This document shows, piece by piece, positions 1 through 6,940 of a stretch of 60,899 nucleotides of DNA. The translations under genes and the position numbers were made by a program. Position 1 is the stretch's first letter. Each line of letters starts with the position of its first letter. Origin of the DNA: a virus. Location: IMG/VR virus record IMGVR_UViG_3300009164_002363, positions 1 to 60,899 of that record; one strand, given 5' to 3'. The notes under the pieces were generated by a model. It saw only the letters and a list, made by a program, of their open reading frames with translations. It was not told where the DNA came from and did not search any database.

Positions 1-336
1 CCCGTGGCTGGCGTTGCTTACATTGGTATTATTGCTGCTAATAAACTCATCGGTCTTAGCAAGTATACCCGCATTGCTCAATGGTGTGCCCGAAGAGGAA
101 CTTTACAAGAAGAACTTTGTAATGATATTGCCCGTGAAATTAGCAAAGCTACTGATTCCAAAAACGTAGCAGTCTATGTGCAGGCAGTGCATGGCTGTTG
201 TGAAAACCGAGGCATTATGGCACACTCTAGTCTAACACAGACTACAGTACTCAAAGGCACATTCAAAGACGATCCTCATACAAAGAAAGAGTTCTTTGAC
301 AACATCAAACTGCAACAAGAGTTTGCACCACGATGA
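1..336 (+). CDS. folE: GTP cyclohydrolase I, C-terminal part (cut by window edge)
   Basis: FolE converts GTP to 7,8-dihydroneopterin triphosphate, the entry step to folate and to 7-deazaguanines such as preQ0. The frame is open from base 1, so the true start lies outside the window. Visible family features are the block GLSKYTRI near the start and HGCCENRGI, which matches the family's zinc/active-site segment (usually H-x-C-M-x-x-R-G), followed by the typical end (LKGTFKDD...KEFF). The stop overlaps the next small gene by ATGA. With QueE about 2.8 kb downstream, a role in making a deazaguanine for phage DNA modification is a reasonable inference, but QueC, QueD and a DNA-inserting enzyme are not in the window. 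Family assignment is firm; the pathway is inference. Confidence 0.9.
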   Translation, partial: PVAGVAYIGIIAANKLIGLSKYTRIAQWCARRGTLQEELCNDIAREISKATDSKNVAVYVQAVHGCCENRGIMAHSSLTQTTVLKGTFKDDPHTKKEFFDNIKLQQEFAPR

Positions 337-446
337 AATACATTACTAACAAGTTTGACAGCGTTCGCTTGCCAGTTGAACCTGGGTTGTTAGAGTGGTT
401 GCAGGAACAATATCCTGCATCAAAATACTTTATTAAGGAAACCTAA
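333..446 (+). CDS. Small hypothetical protein, 37 residues
   Basis: A short frame starts at the ATG inside the ATGA stop overlap with folE and ends one base before the halogenase start. It encodes a soluble-looking 37-residue peptide (starts MKYITNKF, ends FIKET) with several aromatic residues and no membrane segment. The overlapping start and complete filling of the gap between two coupled genes favour a real gene. I recognise no family. Its 3' end carries the AAGGA that can serve as ribosome binding site for the halogenase. A chance frame cannot be excluded at this length. Confidence 0.55.
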   Translation: MKYITNKFDSVRLPVEPGLLEWLQEQYPASKYFIKET

Positions 447-447
447 T

Positions 448-1959
448 ATGGGGCAAGCACATACTGTAACAAAAGTAGTAATTGTCGGCGGTGGGACTAG
501 TGCATGGTTAACTGCTGCCATGTTGTCTCATCGAAAACCACATTATGAAATTGTTGTAGTTGATAAAGAAATTGGGGCGTCTGTCGGAGTAGGTGAAGGT
601 ACAATATTAGGTTTTGCTAATAATATGCATCACTGCGGATTTAATATTGAAGACTGGTTTTTTGAAATTGATGCAACTTATAAATCGGGAATTTTATTTC
701 CCGGATGGACAACCGATAGATCAGATGTATGGCATCCGTTTTTTTATTCTCAGTATCCAGGAATGCCATTATCATCATTTGACTTGTGGTCTCACTATCA
801 AGAGTTAGATATTAAAACTAATGTTTTAAAATTATACAATATTTCAGTCAATTTTAATAAAATTGATAAAGATAATTTATTGCATTATGCATATCATGTT
901 AACTGCGGGAAATTAGTTTCATTTATACAAGAAAAAATTGTTAATGTAAGAAAAGTAACAAGCATTAAATCAGAAGTTATCGATGTACATCGTACAAATA
1001 ATAATATAACTAATCTAATACTAAAAGATGGGCAAGAAATAACCGCAGATCTATTTGTCGATTGTACAGGGTTTAAAGGCATGTTAAATGAAATGCCAGA
1101 TCGAGTAACCCTTGAAAATCGACTATGGTGCGATACTGCCATTGCTGGGCCTGTTCAATATATCGACAAAGATAAAGAAATGCACCCGTATGTAGTTAAC
1201 GAAGTAGTGGACCACGGGTGGCTATGGAAGATTCCTATCCAATCACGCATAGGATCAGGATTAGTATTCAATCGAAGTATAACTAGCGTAGATGAAGCAA
1301 CGGAGTATTTCTGCAAGTATTGGGGTGATCGAATTTCTAAAGAAAATCTAAAAGTTATCGATTGGACTCCTTTTTATAATAGGAATATGTGGCACGGTAA
1401 TGTTGTTAGTATAGGATTAAGTGCCGGGTTTATTGAACCATTAGAAAGTACAGGCATTGCTCTAATTACAAAAGGCATATACGAAATGCTAGACCGATTA
1501 GAGCAAGACTATTATACAGATCAAGATATTGATTTATTCAATTCAAGATTAATAGTGTCATTTGAAGAATCAATTGACTTTGTTAGTATGCACTATATGG
1601 TTGCTGATAAAAACACACCTTTTTGGAATTGGGTTAAAGATACTAGATTTAAATCTGATGCTCAAAAAATATATGAAGATAAACTAGCTAACTCATATCT
1701 ATTACCTTTTGAAGGTAGAGGATCTATATTTGCTGGCTATAATTGGTTTTGTATATTAATACAACTAGGATATACTGTTGGTAAGAAAAATGTTTCACCG
1801 TTGAATAATCTACAAATTAAACAACTATTATCTCTTCATAAAAATGAAGAATTAAACAAAACAAATTCAGTTCTTCATACAGAATACTTAGAATTATTGC
1901 GTAATAAAATTGAACCTTTCTTTTTATTACCTGAGCATCGAATACACAAAGGAGAATAA
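448..1959 (+). CDS. Flavin-dependent (tryptophan-halogenase-type) halogenase
   Basis: Predicted FADH2-dependent halogenase that would chlorinate or brominate an unknown substrate through hypohalous acid. The 503 residues match family length. Seen: FAD-binding GGGTSAW near residues 14-20, GVGEGT at 47-52, a lysine at residue 79 in the YKSGI segment (the position of catalytic Lys79 in PrnA), the WxWxIP motif at 258-263 that separates halogenases from monooxygenases, and EPLESTG around 330-336 containing the conserved Glu-Ser pair. All motifs are intact, so the enzyme is probably active. Phage halogenases of this family are known from marine cyanophages (VirX1). No flavin reductase gene is visible nearby; reduced flavin would come from the host. 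The substrate cannot be read from the sequence. Confidence 0.9.
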   Translation: MGQAHTVTKVVIVGGGTSAWLTAAMLSHRKPHYEIVVVDKEIGASVGVGEGTILGFANNMHHCGFNIEDWFFEIDATYKSGILFPGWTTDRSDVWHPFFYSQYPGMPLSSFDLWSHYQELDIKTNVLKLYNISVNFNKIDKDNLLHYAYHVNCGKLVSFIQEKIVNVRKVTSIKSEVIDVHRTNNNITNLILKDGQEITADLFVDCTGFKGMLNEMPDRVTLENRLWCDTAIAGPVQYIDKDKEMHPYVVNEVVDHGWLWKIPIQSRIGSGLVFNRSITSVDEATEYFCKYWGDRISKENLKVIDWTPFYNRNMWHGNVVSIGLSAGFIEPLESTGIALITKGIYEMLDRLEQDYYTDQDIDLFNSRLIVSFEESIDFVSMHYMVADKNTPFWNWVKDTRFKSDAQKIYEDKLANSYLLPFEGRGSIFAGYNWFCILIQLGYTVGKKNVSPLNNLQIKQLLSLHKNEELNKTNSVLHTEYLELLRNKIEPFFLLPEHRIHKGE

Positions 1960-2135
1960 TGATGAATAAATTTATAGAATGGTTCGAACGTAATCGTAAA
2001 TCAATTGGCTATGTAGTTGGTGGTGCTAACTTAGGGTCAGGTATCGGGCAAATTGCCAAGGGTGATGTTGCTAACGGTGTAATGATGTTAATATTAGGAC
2101 TAGCAATAGTAGTAGACACAAGGATGTTCAAATGA
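1959..2135 (+). CDS. Small membrane protein, 58 residues
   Basis: The start ATG overlaps the halogenase stop (TAATG), preceded by AAAGGAGA. The peptide has a basic, amphipathic start (FIEWFERNRK), a glycine-rich hydrophobic stretch around residues 17-32 and a second hydrophobic stretch (VMMLILGLAIVV) around 41-52, so one or two membrane helices are likely. It ends with an ATGA overlap onto the next gene. Coupled translation on both sides supports it as real. Location in the host inner membrane is inferred; the function is unknown. Confidence 0.7.
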   Translation: MMNKFIEWFERNRKSIGYVVGGANLGSGIGQIAKGDVANGVMMLILGLAIVVDTRMFK

Positions 2136-2629
2136 GTGTATATCTAATTAAACCACTTGAAAAGAAAAGCATTATCTATCATGTAGAGATGTTCCGTGAG
2201 AATTCTGATGGTACTACAAGTTGGTTTAACATTGACGAAACATATCGTTGGGGTCAAGGCTTTATTGAAAAAGATATGGACTGCAATCTTCCTTGGGAAG
2301 GTGATACAGTAGCATACACTAAAACTGATGCAGGTTGGGGTTGTGAGTTTGACGACAGCATTAGCGTTGATTGGGAATTCAGCGATGATATTAGTGAACT
2401 TGAACAACAAGAATTAAAAGAAGCATACTACGAAGGTGGTGCCGGATGGCTCTACGATGGCGAGCATGATTGGCAAGAAGAAGATGCCGCAGTACATATC
2501 ATTGCACCATTCCAGGTCAGCTTATGCGAAGACGATGGCACCGTTATTGAAGAAAACGTAGTATTAAAAGATCGTCCTAAGTTTGAAACAACAAGCACTT
2601 GGCCGTTTCCACCAAAGGAAACAGAATGA
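2132..2629 (+). CDS. Acidic hypothetical protein, 165 residues
   Basis: Unrecognised protein rich in Asp, Glu and Trp, with alternating short beta-like segments and no membrane or signal segment. The start overlaps the preceding small gene by ATGA, and its own stop overlaps the next start in the same way, so it sits in the middle of a translationally coupled run. The high number of tryptophans (for example GWGCEFDD and YEGGAGWLYDGEHDW) suggests a compact folded domain. I do not recognise a family and assign no function. Confidence 0.75.
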   Translation: MSVYLIKPLEKKSIIYHVEMFRENSDGTTSWFNIDETYRWGQGFIEKDMDCNLPWEGDTVAYTKTDAGWGCEFDDSISVDWEFSDDISELEQQELKEAYYEGGAGWLYDGEHDWQEEDAAVHIIAPFQVSLCEDDGTVIEENVVLKDRPKFETTSTWPFPPKETE

Positions 2630-2844
2630 CTACTGCTAAAGAAATAACCGATACATTAATTTATCGTGCAAAAAATATACAAGAATTTGTAGTAGAAAGA
2701 CCTATGCTAAATGTACCCAGAGGTGTTGTTAAATTTAGTTTCCAACACACAGCTGGTGAAAAGTACGCCCGTATTTTTGTACCAGCGTTAACACAAGAAG
2801 AGGCTGAACAGATGGTTGACGAATGGTTCCAGGAGAATGTATAA
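2626..2844 (+). CDS. Hypothetical protein, 72 residues
   Basis: I chose the ATG at 2626, which overlaps the upstream stop by ATGA, over an upstream in-frame GTG at 2599 that would lie deep inside the previous gene. The product begins MTTAKEITDTLIYR and ends in an acidic helix (QEEAEQMVDEWF). The central segment VVKFSFQHTAGEKYARIFVPALT looks like a small beta sheet. No family recognised. The coupling on both sides supports expression as part of the same operon. Confidence 0.7.
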   Translation: MTTAKEITDTLIYRAKNIQEFVVERPMLNVPRGVVKFSFQHTAGEKYARIFVPALTQEEAEQMVDEWFQENV

Positions 2845-2845
2845 T

Positions 2846-3145
2846 ATGAAATGGTTTAAAAAATTAGTAGCCAGTTGGGCACATCAAGGTAATAACTACG
2901 CCGAAGTAGAAAATATGAAAACTAGTAGAGGACTAGTTAGAGGAAACGATGTTGAAGCTGTATGCGGTGACGATCCTGTATTAAACTTCAAAGTCTATTC
3001 GGCAGTAGGTGGCAAGGTTGTAGAGTTTAGACGATATGATCGAAAAAGTGATCGCAATGATTCTACCACTTACATTATAACTAATGATCAAGACTTTGGT
3101 GATCGAATTGCTAAGATTGCAACAATGGAACAAATTAAATTATGA
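2846..3145 (+). CDS. Hypothetical protein, 99 residues
   Basis: The start is set at the ATG at 2846, one base after the upstream stop, rather than an earlier in-frame start inside the preceding gene; AGGAGA lies a little upstream. The protein has a basic start (MKWFKKLVASW) and a body of probable beta strands (VLNFKVYSAVGGKVVEFRRYD). It ends in an ATGA overlap with queE. No family recognised. Its tight coupling to queE does not by itself imply a shared pathway, because every gene in this run is coupled. Confidence 0.7.
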   Translation: MKWFKKLVASWAHQGNNYAEVENMKTSRGLVRGNDVEAVCGDDPVLNFKVYSAVGGKVVEFRRYDRKSDRNDSTTYIITNDQDFGDRIAKIATMEQIKL

Positions 3146-3999
3146 GTAAGATTAAAATTGCAGAGTTATTTTATAGTATACAAGGCGAAGGACGCTATAT
3201 GGGTGTCCCGTCTGTTTTTCTGCGCACATTTGGTTGCAACTTTAAATGTGCCGGCTTTGGTATGCCTCGTGGCGAACTGAGTACAGAAGTTGAAACAATT
3301 TCCTTTGCTCATAGCAATACTCCTTATAAAGACTATAAAGACTTACCACTTGTAAGTACAGGCTGTGATAGCTACGCTAGTTGGCATTCCGACTTTAAAG
3401 ATCTAAGTCCAATGCTTACTACAGAGGCAATTGCAGATCGCATTTGTGAAATTATTCCTTACGGTGAGTGGAAGGATGAACATCTTGTTATTACAGGTGG
3501 TGAGCCATTGTTAGGTTGGCAACGTGCTTATCCCGACTTGTTAGATCATCCTAAAATGGCAGGTCTTAAAGAGATTACGTTTGAAACAAACGGTACTCAG
3601 AAACTTACTCCAGAGTTTAAGCAATATTTAGATACATGGACAGGTTTGCCTAAACAGCGACGTGAGATTACATTTAGTGTTAGTGCCAAACTTCCATGTA
3701 GTGGCGAAAAGTGGGAAGAAGCAATTCTTCCAGAAGTAGTTTGCGAGTACGAAGAAGTCGGTACAGCATACTTGAAGTTTGTCATTGCTACTGAGGATGA
3801 TTTTGATGACGCAGTAACTGCGGTAATTGAGTTCCGCAAGGCAGGGTTTAAAGGACATGTTTATCTAATGCCAGTTGGGGGTGTAGAAAGTGTTTACGCA
3901 CTGAATAATAAGAACGTGGCATTATTGGCAATGAAACATGGATTACGCTATAGTGATCGATTACAAGTGCCGCTATTTAAAAATGAATGGGGTACCTAA
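3142..3999 (+). CDS. queE: QueE-like radical SAM enzyme (7-carboxy-7-deazaguanine synthase)
   Basis: QueE rearranges carboxy-tetrahydropterin to 7-carboxy-7-deazaguanine using S-adenosylmethionine and a 4Fe-4S cluster. Seen: substrate loop SIQGEG at 12-17, FLRTFGC at 26-32, TGGEP at 118-122 and FETNGT near 148. The cluster motif is unusual: Cys32 and Cys36 are spaced as expected, but the usual third cysteine position (39) is Phe, and an insertion of about 35 residues follows, ending near Cys75 in STGCDSYASW. Cys75 may supply the third ligand. Atypical cysteine spacing is known in some QueE proteins. It probably works with FolE (left edge) towards a deazaguanine; the remaining pathway genes are not seen here. 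Starts by ATGA overlap. Confidence 0.85.
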   Translation: MSKIKIAELFYSIQGEGRYMGVPSVFLRTFGCNFKCAGFGMPRGELSTEVETISFAHSNTPYKDYKDLPLVSTGCDSYASWHSDFKDLSPMLTTEAIADRICEIIPYGEWKDEHLVITGGEPLLGWQRAYPDLLDHPKMAGLKEITFETNGTQKLTPEFKQYLDTWTGLPKQRREITFSVSAKLPCSGEKWEEAILPEVVCEYEEVGTAYLKFVIATEDDFDDAVTAVIEFRKAGFKGHVYLMPVGGVESVYALNNKNVALLAMKHGLRYSDRLQVPLFKNEWGT

Positions 4000-4448
4000 T
4001 GAAAAACTTTTTTAAGAAACTTACTGGCTTAGATAAGCTAGAAGAAAAACTTGAGCAAACAAACAATCTTATAGCCGAAACTGAAAAGAAAGCAGAAGAG
4101 GCTGTTAAGGCAGCAGAAGAAGCTAAAGCTGCCGAATTGCTAGCAAAATCAACTCCAAAAGAACGTGCTACTGCCAAAGGCGAACCTTGGGTAAGTGTAT
4201 TGGATACTCACGTTAATAAAGATAATATTCGTAATGGATTTTTTGAGCTTGACTGGAACGACCTGTTTGTGTTACAATTGAAACAAGCAGGATATGGATT
4301 TGACGGAGATCCTGACGAAGAGATTGTAGATCGTTGGTTCAGAGACATAGTCCGAAATATGTTAGCTGAAGAAGGCCAAGATACTACACGAGGTGCAGGT
4401 TATATTAACGTGGTTCCGATCACAAAAGATAAATCAGAGGTTTCATGA
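3999..4448 (+). CDS. Hypothetical protein with N-terminal coiled coil, 149 residues
   Basis: I used the ATG at 3999 that overlaps the queE stop (TAATG); an in-frame ATG four codons earlier lies inside queE. Residues about 10-50 form a charged Ala/Glu/Lys-rich coiled coil (DKLEEKLEQTNNLIAETEKK). The C-terminal domain (VLDTHVNKDNIRNGFFELDWNDLFV) resembles a block I recall from uncharacterised proteins of marine T4-like phages. The stop overlaps the nuclease start (ATGA). The conserved neighbourhood with the 5'-3' nuclease hints at a replication or repair link, but the function is unknown. Confidence 0.75.
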   Translation: MKNFFKKLTGLDKLEEKLEQTNNLIAETEKKAEEAVKAAEEAKAAELLAKSTPKERATAKGEPWVSVLDTHVNKDNIRNGFFELDWNDLFVLQLKQAGYGFDGDPDEEIVDRWFRDIVRNMLAEEGQDTTRGAGYINVVPITKDKSEVS

Positions 4449-5428
4449 CATATATTTTAGTTGATACTGCTAACACGTTTTTTCGTGCTAGACACGTGGT
4501 GCAAGGATCTGCCGATATTAAACTCGGTATGGCATTTCATATTACATTTAACAGTATCAAGAAGGCATGGCAAGACTTTGGTGGTACTCATGTAGTGTTC
4601 TGCCTCGAAGGTAGATCTTGGCGTAAGGACTTTTATAAGCCTTATAAGGCCAATCGTGCTGAAACTCGTAGTGCGATGACTATTAAAGAACAAGAAGAAG
4701 ATAAGTTGTTCTGGGAAGCATTTGATGAGTTTAAAAACTTCATTACTGAAAAAACTAACTGTACAGTATTGCAACATAAACAACTAGAAGCAGACGATTT
4801 AATTGCTGGCTTCATTCAGATGCATCCAGAAGCAAAACATGTTATCATTAGCACAGACGGAGATTTTGCTCAGTTAGTAAGCCCCACTGTTAGTCAGTAT
4901 AACGGTGTAGGTGACCTACACATTACACATGAAGGCATCTTTGATGCAAAAGGTAAACCCGTTAAAGATAAAAAAACAGGAGAACCAAAGCCTGCACAAG
5001 ATCCAGAATGGATGCTGTTCGAAAAATGTATGCGTGGTGATACCAGTGATAATGTCTTCTCGGCGTATCCAGGTGTGCGTACTAAAGGTACAAAAAACAA
5101 AGTTGGTCTTATGGAAGCGTTCGCGGATCGTAACTCCAAAGGATATTCGTGGAACAATCTCATGCTTCAGAGGTGGGTCGACCACAACGGCGATGAACAT
5201 CGTGTACTAGATGACTACCAACGTAACGTACAACTATGCGATCTTACTGCACAGCCGGCAGAGATTAGAAATCTTATTGAAGAAACTATTAATACCAATG
5301 CAGTGCCTAAAACGGTTGACCAAGTTGGTATTCGTATGTTAAAATTTTGTAATACATGGGACATGAAAAAGATTGCTGATAACATTCAGCAATATGCAGT
5401 CCCATTTCAGGCGAGGTATGTAAAATGA
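4445..5428 (+). CDS. T4 RNase H-like 5'-3' exonuclease / flap nuclease
   Basis: Predicted FEN-1/PIN-fold metal-dependent nuclease that removes RNA primers and 5' flaps during phage lagging-strand synthesis, like T4 RNase H. Seen acidic metal-binding positions are Asp7 (ILVDTAN), the EADD cluster at 115-118, STDGDF at 136-141 and GDTSDN at 198-203, the last marking the start of the helix-hairpin-helix-type region. Length (327 residues) is close to T4 RNase H (about 305). The start overlaps the upstream stop (ATGA) and the gene ends in an ATGA overlap with the next. I would expect it to act with the phage polymerase and single-strand binding protein, both outside the window. Confidence 0.88.
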   Translation: MTYILVDTANTFFRARHVVQGSADIKLGMAFHITFNSIKKAWQDFGGTHVVFCLEGRSWRKDFYKPYKANRAETRSAMTIKEQEEDKLFWEAFDEFKNFITEKTNCTVLQHKQLEADDLIAGFIQMHPEAKHVIISTDGDFAQLVSPTVSQYNGVGDLHITHEGIFDAKGKPVKDKKTGEPKPAQDPEWMLFEKCMRGDTSDNVFSAYPGVRTKGTKNKVGLMEAFADRNSKGYSWNNLMLQRWVDHNGDEHRVLDDYQRNVQLCDLTAQPAEIRNLIEETINTNAVPKTVDQVGIRMLKFCNTWDMKKIADNIQQYAVPFQARYVK

Positions 5429-5901
5429 ATTTAAAAGCAAAACCCATTGTTGATGGAAAATTTTGGATTGTAGAAAACGATGGTGAGAAAGTTGCTATCC
5501 TACATAAGAAAGAAAACAACAAGTTTATGTTGAGCTCAAAAGATGGAGAAATATATTTTTCTAAAAAAGATGAGCTAACTAAAAAGTTTGGTAAAGACTT
5601 TTTTCAAATTAGCGACAAAGTTAACATTACTCATGAAGAAGTCCGTGATGTATATGATTACCCGACTAGCTGTAGACCGTATAACCCAGTCTTTAATGTG
5701 CAAAGAAAATTGCCATTGTTTACTAAGAGTCAAGCTAGTAAAAGTTTGTATTGTGCAGGATATTACACAATTAAATTTGACAAAGGTTGGGTTAAAAGTT
5801 TCTGCCCTAAACTAATTACTGTTGAACGATACCCAACTAGAGGCCCGTTTAAAAGTGAACTTGAAATGAAACAGGTGCTGTCAAATGCCAAGTCCGATTA
5901 A
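5425..5901 (+). CDS. Hypothetical protein, 158 residues
   Basis: Unrecognised basic protein starting by ATGA overlap with the nuclease gene. The first half is a run of short beta strands (FWIVENDGEKVAILHKKENNKFML), the second half has a Tyr/Cys-containing core (KSLYCAGYYTIKF, KSFCPKLITVERY). The end (TRGPFKSELEMKQVLSNAKSD) looks helical. No catalytic signature is visible. Overlap of 17 bases with the following gene indicates coupled translation. Its constant place after the nuclease suggests a nucleic-acid context, but I claim no function. Confidence 0.72.
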   Translation: MNLKAKPIVDGKFWIVENDGEKVAILHKKENNKFMLSSKDGEIYFSKKDELTKKFGKDFFQISDKVNITHEEVRDVYDYPTSCRPYNPVFNVQRKLPLFTKSQASKSLYCAGYYTIKFDKGWVKSFCPKLITVERYPTRGPFKSELEMKQVLSNAKSD

Positions 5902-6127
5902 TACAGTTCCTATTCAGCAATTTATACAGCAGGTAAAAGCTGCCGATATGACTCAGCAACGTGAGATTAAAATAGATATAAAAACTGCCAAAGCATTAGC
6001 ATACTGTTTAGGTGAAATTAGTGCTAAATTGCTCGAAGATTACGATACAGTGTTTCGACGATTAGAATCGAGTGCGGGCGGTACTGTTACAGTTCAAATG
6101 GATGGTGGTGGATTTTCTACCAATTAA
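5885..6127 (+). CDS. Hypothetical protein, 80 residues
   Basis: Short helical protein overlapping the previous gene by 17 bases. The core IKIDIKTAKALAYCLGEISAKLLEDYDTVFRRLES looks like two amphipathic helices, followed by a glycine-rich tail (GGTVTVQMDGGGFSTN). It is the last gene before the first late-promoter-like element of the window. No family recognised. The long overlap and sensible amino-acid composition support a real gene. Confidence 0.68.
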   Translation: MPSPINTVPIQQFIQQVKAADMTQQREIKIDIKTAKALAYCLGEISAKLLEDYDTVFRRLESSAGGTVTVQMDGGGFSTN

Positions 6128-6129
6128 TT

Positions 6130-6138
6130 GATAAATAT
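6130..6138 (+). promoter_or_regulatory. Late-promoter-like element GATAAATAT
   Basis: The element resembles the T4 late promoter TATAAATA read by the gp55-containing polymerase; a gp55 gene is present in this window. It lies in the 38-base gap before the gene at 6166, with about 27 bases to the ATG. If start-site spacing is as in T4, transcription would begin near 6143-6146. AT-rich background makes chance matches likely, so confidence rests on the recurrence of the element elsewhere. Confidence 0.45.
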
Positions 6139-6167
6139 ATGCGTACTTAATTTAAGGGCGCATATAT
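6135..6167 (+). promoter_or_regulatory. Stem-loop covering the start codon of the gene at 6166
   Basis: A perfect 9-bp inverted repeat (ATATATGCG at 6135-6143, CGCATATAT at 6159-6167) encloses a 15-base loop. The right arm holds the first two bases of the ATG and the loop holds the AAGGG ribosome binding site. Read-through RNA from upstream can form this hairpin, while RNA started at the overlapping late-type element would lack most or all of the left arm. This resembles the T4 gene e and soc arrangement, in which early transcripts are translationally silent. Confidence 0.5.
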
Positions 6168-6450
6168 GTCAAGACCTAAACCTACTGTTCTATTAGAATA
6201 CATTAACAAAAAGAACTATAAGAGCGAGCAAGTTCTTAACGCAGAGGCTATCTGGGCAGTATTCTATAAACAAGAGCCGTTTAATTTAAAATCAGCAAGT
6301 AGCATTACTAGCTATCCTGGTCCTAAATACAAGAAAGTCTCGTTTAGCAATCCCGGACATGCACACAATCTTGCAAAAAAACTCAATCAAATGTTTAATT
6401 GCAATGACTTTGAAGTAGTTAAACTGACATCCGGCGAAATCATCAAATGA
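6166..6450 (+). CDS. Hypothetical protein, 94 residues
   Basis: Basic small protein with an AAGGG ribosome binding site seven bases before the ATG. The C-terminal half (KKVSFSNPGHAHNLAKKLNQMFNCNDFEVVKLTSGEII) has an alpha/beta look, while the N-terminal part holds Lys-rich helix-like sequence. The start codon lies in a potential hairpin, and a late-type promoter element overlaps the hairpin, suggesting it is expressed late. The end overlaps the next start (ATGA). No family recognised. Confidence 0.72.
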   Translation: MSRPKPTVLLEYINKKNYKSEQVLNAEAIWAVFYKQEPFNLKSASSITSYPGPKYKKVSFSNPGHAHNLAKKLNQMFNCNDFEVVKLTSGEIIK

Positions 6451-6854
6451 TTTCAAAAGAAACTTACACTAAAATTTTCCTGCAACAAAAGGAAAAAAGT
6501 ACAGACAGTGCCAATGTCAAGCATCACATGTACAAATGGTGGCAAAGTCATAGATCAAAAGAATCCGGAGGACTACGATTGAGCGAAGAAGGATTCGAAT
6601 TCTTAACTGAAGAATTGGGTTTGAAAAATTACGAGATTCCGTTTACAGAACCAATCGAACTAAGCCCCCAAACTATTATATTTTTTGATAGATCAATGGA
6701 CGGCCCATATTTTCTCACAAACCAAAGTATTACTGTATTTTCCGAAAAAAAATCTTTTGAGCTGTACATGTTTTCGGACGATATTCGAAAATATGGTCTA
6801 GTAAAAGCAATGAACGCCCAAAACAAAGATAGCCAAACGGACGAAAATTCCTAA
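6447..6854 (+). CDS. Hypothetical protein, 135 residues
   Basis: Unrecognised protein coupled by ATGA overlap to the gene before it. It begins with a helical, charged region (KIFLQQKEKSTDSANVKHHMYKWWQSHRSK), then a likely winged or beta region (GGLRLSEEGFEFLTEELGLKNYEIPF) that loosely recalls small DNA-binding or adaptor folds, and ends in a polar tail. No catalytic residues stand out. A strong promoter follows eight bases after its stop, so it is the last gene of this transcription block. Confidence 0.72.
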   Translation: MISKETYTKIFLQQKEKSTDSANVKHHMYKWWQSHRSKESGGLRLSEEGFEFLTEELGLKNYEIPFTEPIELSPQTIIFFDRSMDGPYFLTNQSITVFSEKKSFELYMFSDDIRKYGLVKAMNAQNKDSQTDENS

Positions 6855-6862
6855 AAAATCAG

Positions 6863-6891
6863 TTGACGAGGTAGCTGTTAGGCAGTATAAT
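6863..6891 (+). promoter_or_regulatory. Strong sigma-70-type promoter for the MoxR-type ATPase gene
   Basis: TTGACG at 6863-6868 and TATAAT at 6886-6891 are separated by exactly 17 bases, one mismatch from full consensus. It lies between the stop at 6854 and the ATG at 6941, giving a leader of about 40 bases with the site CCAGGAG before the start. Host RNA polymerase should use it without phage factors, pointing to early or middle expression. Confidence 0.82.
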
Positions 6892-6940
6892 AGATACATA
6901 GACAGTTAAACTTCAACGCTTTTTTAACCCAGGAGTATTT

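Noticed and set aside
2599-2625. Upstream GTG at 2599 as start of the gene at 2626
   Set aside because: It lies inside the preceding coding sequence; the ATGA overlap at 2626 fits the pattern of the whole operon.
1-3999. A complete preQ0 pathway for DNA modification in the window
   Set aside because: Only FolE (partial) and QueE are seen; QueC, QueD and a DNA-inserting enzyme would have to lie outside.
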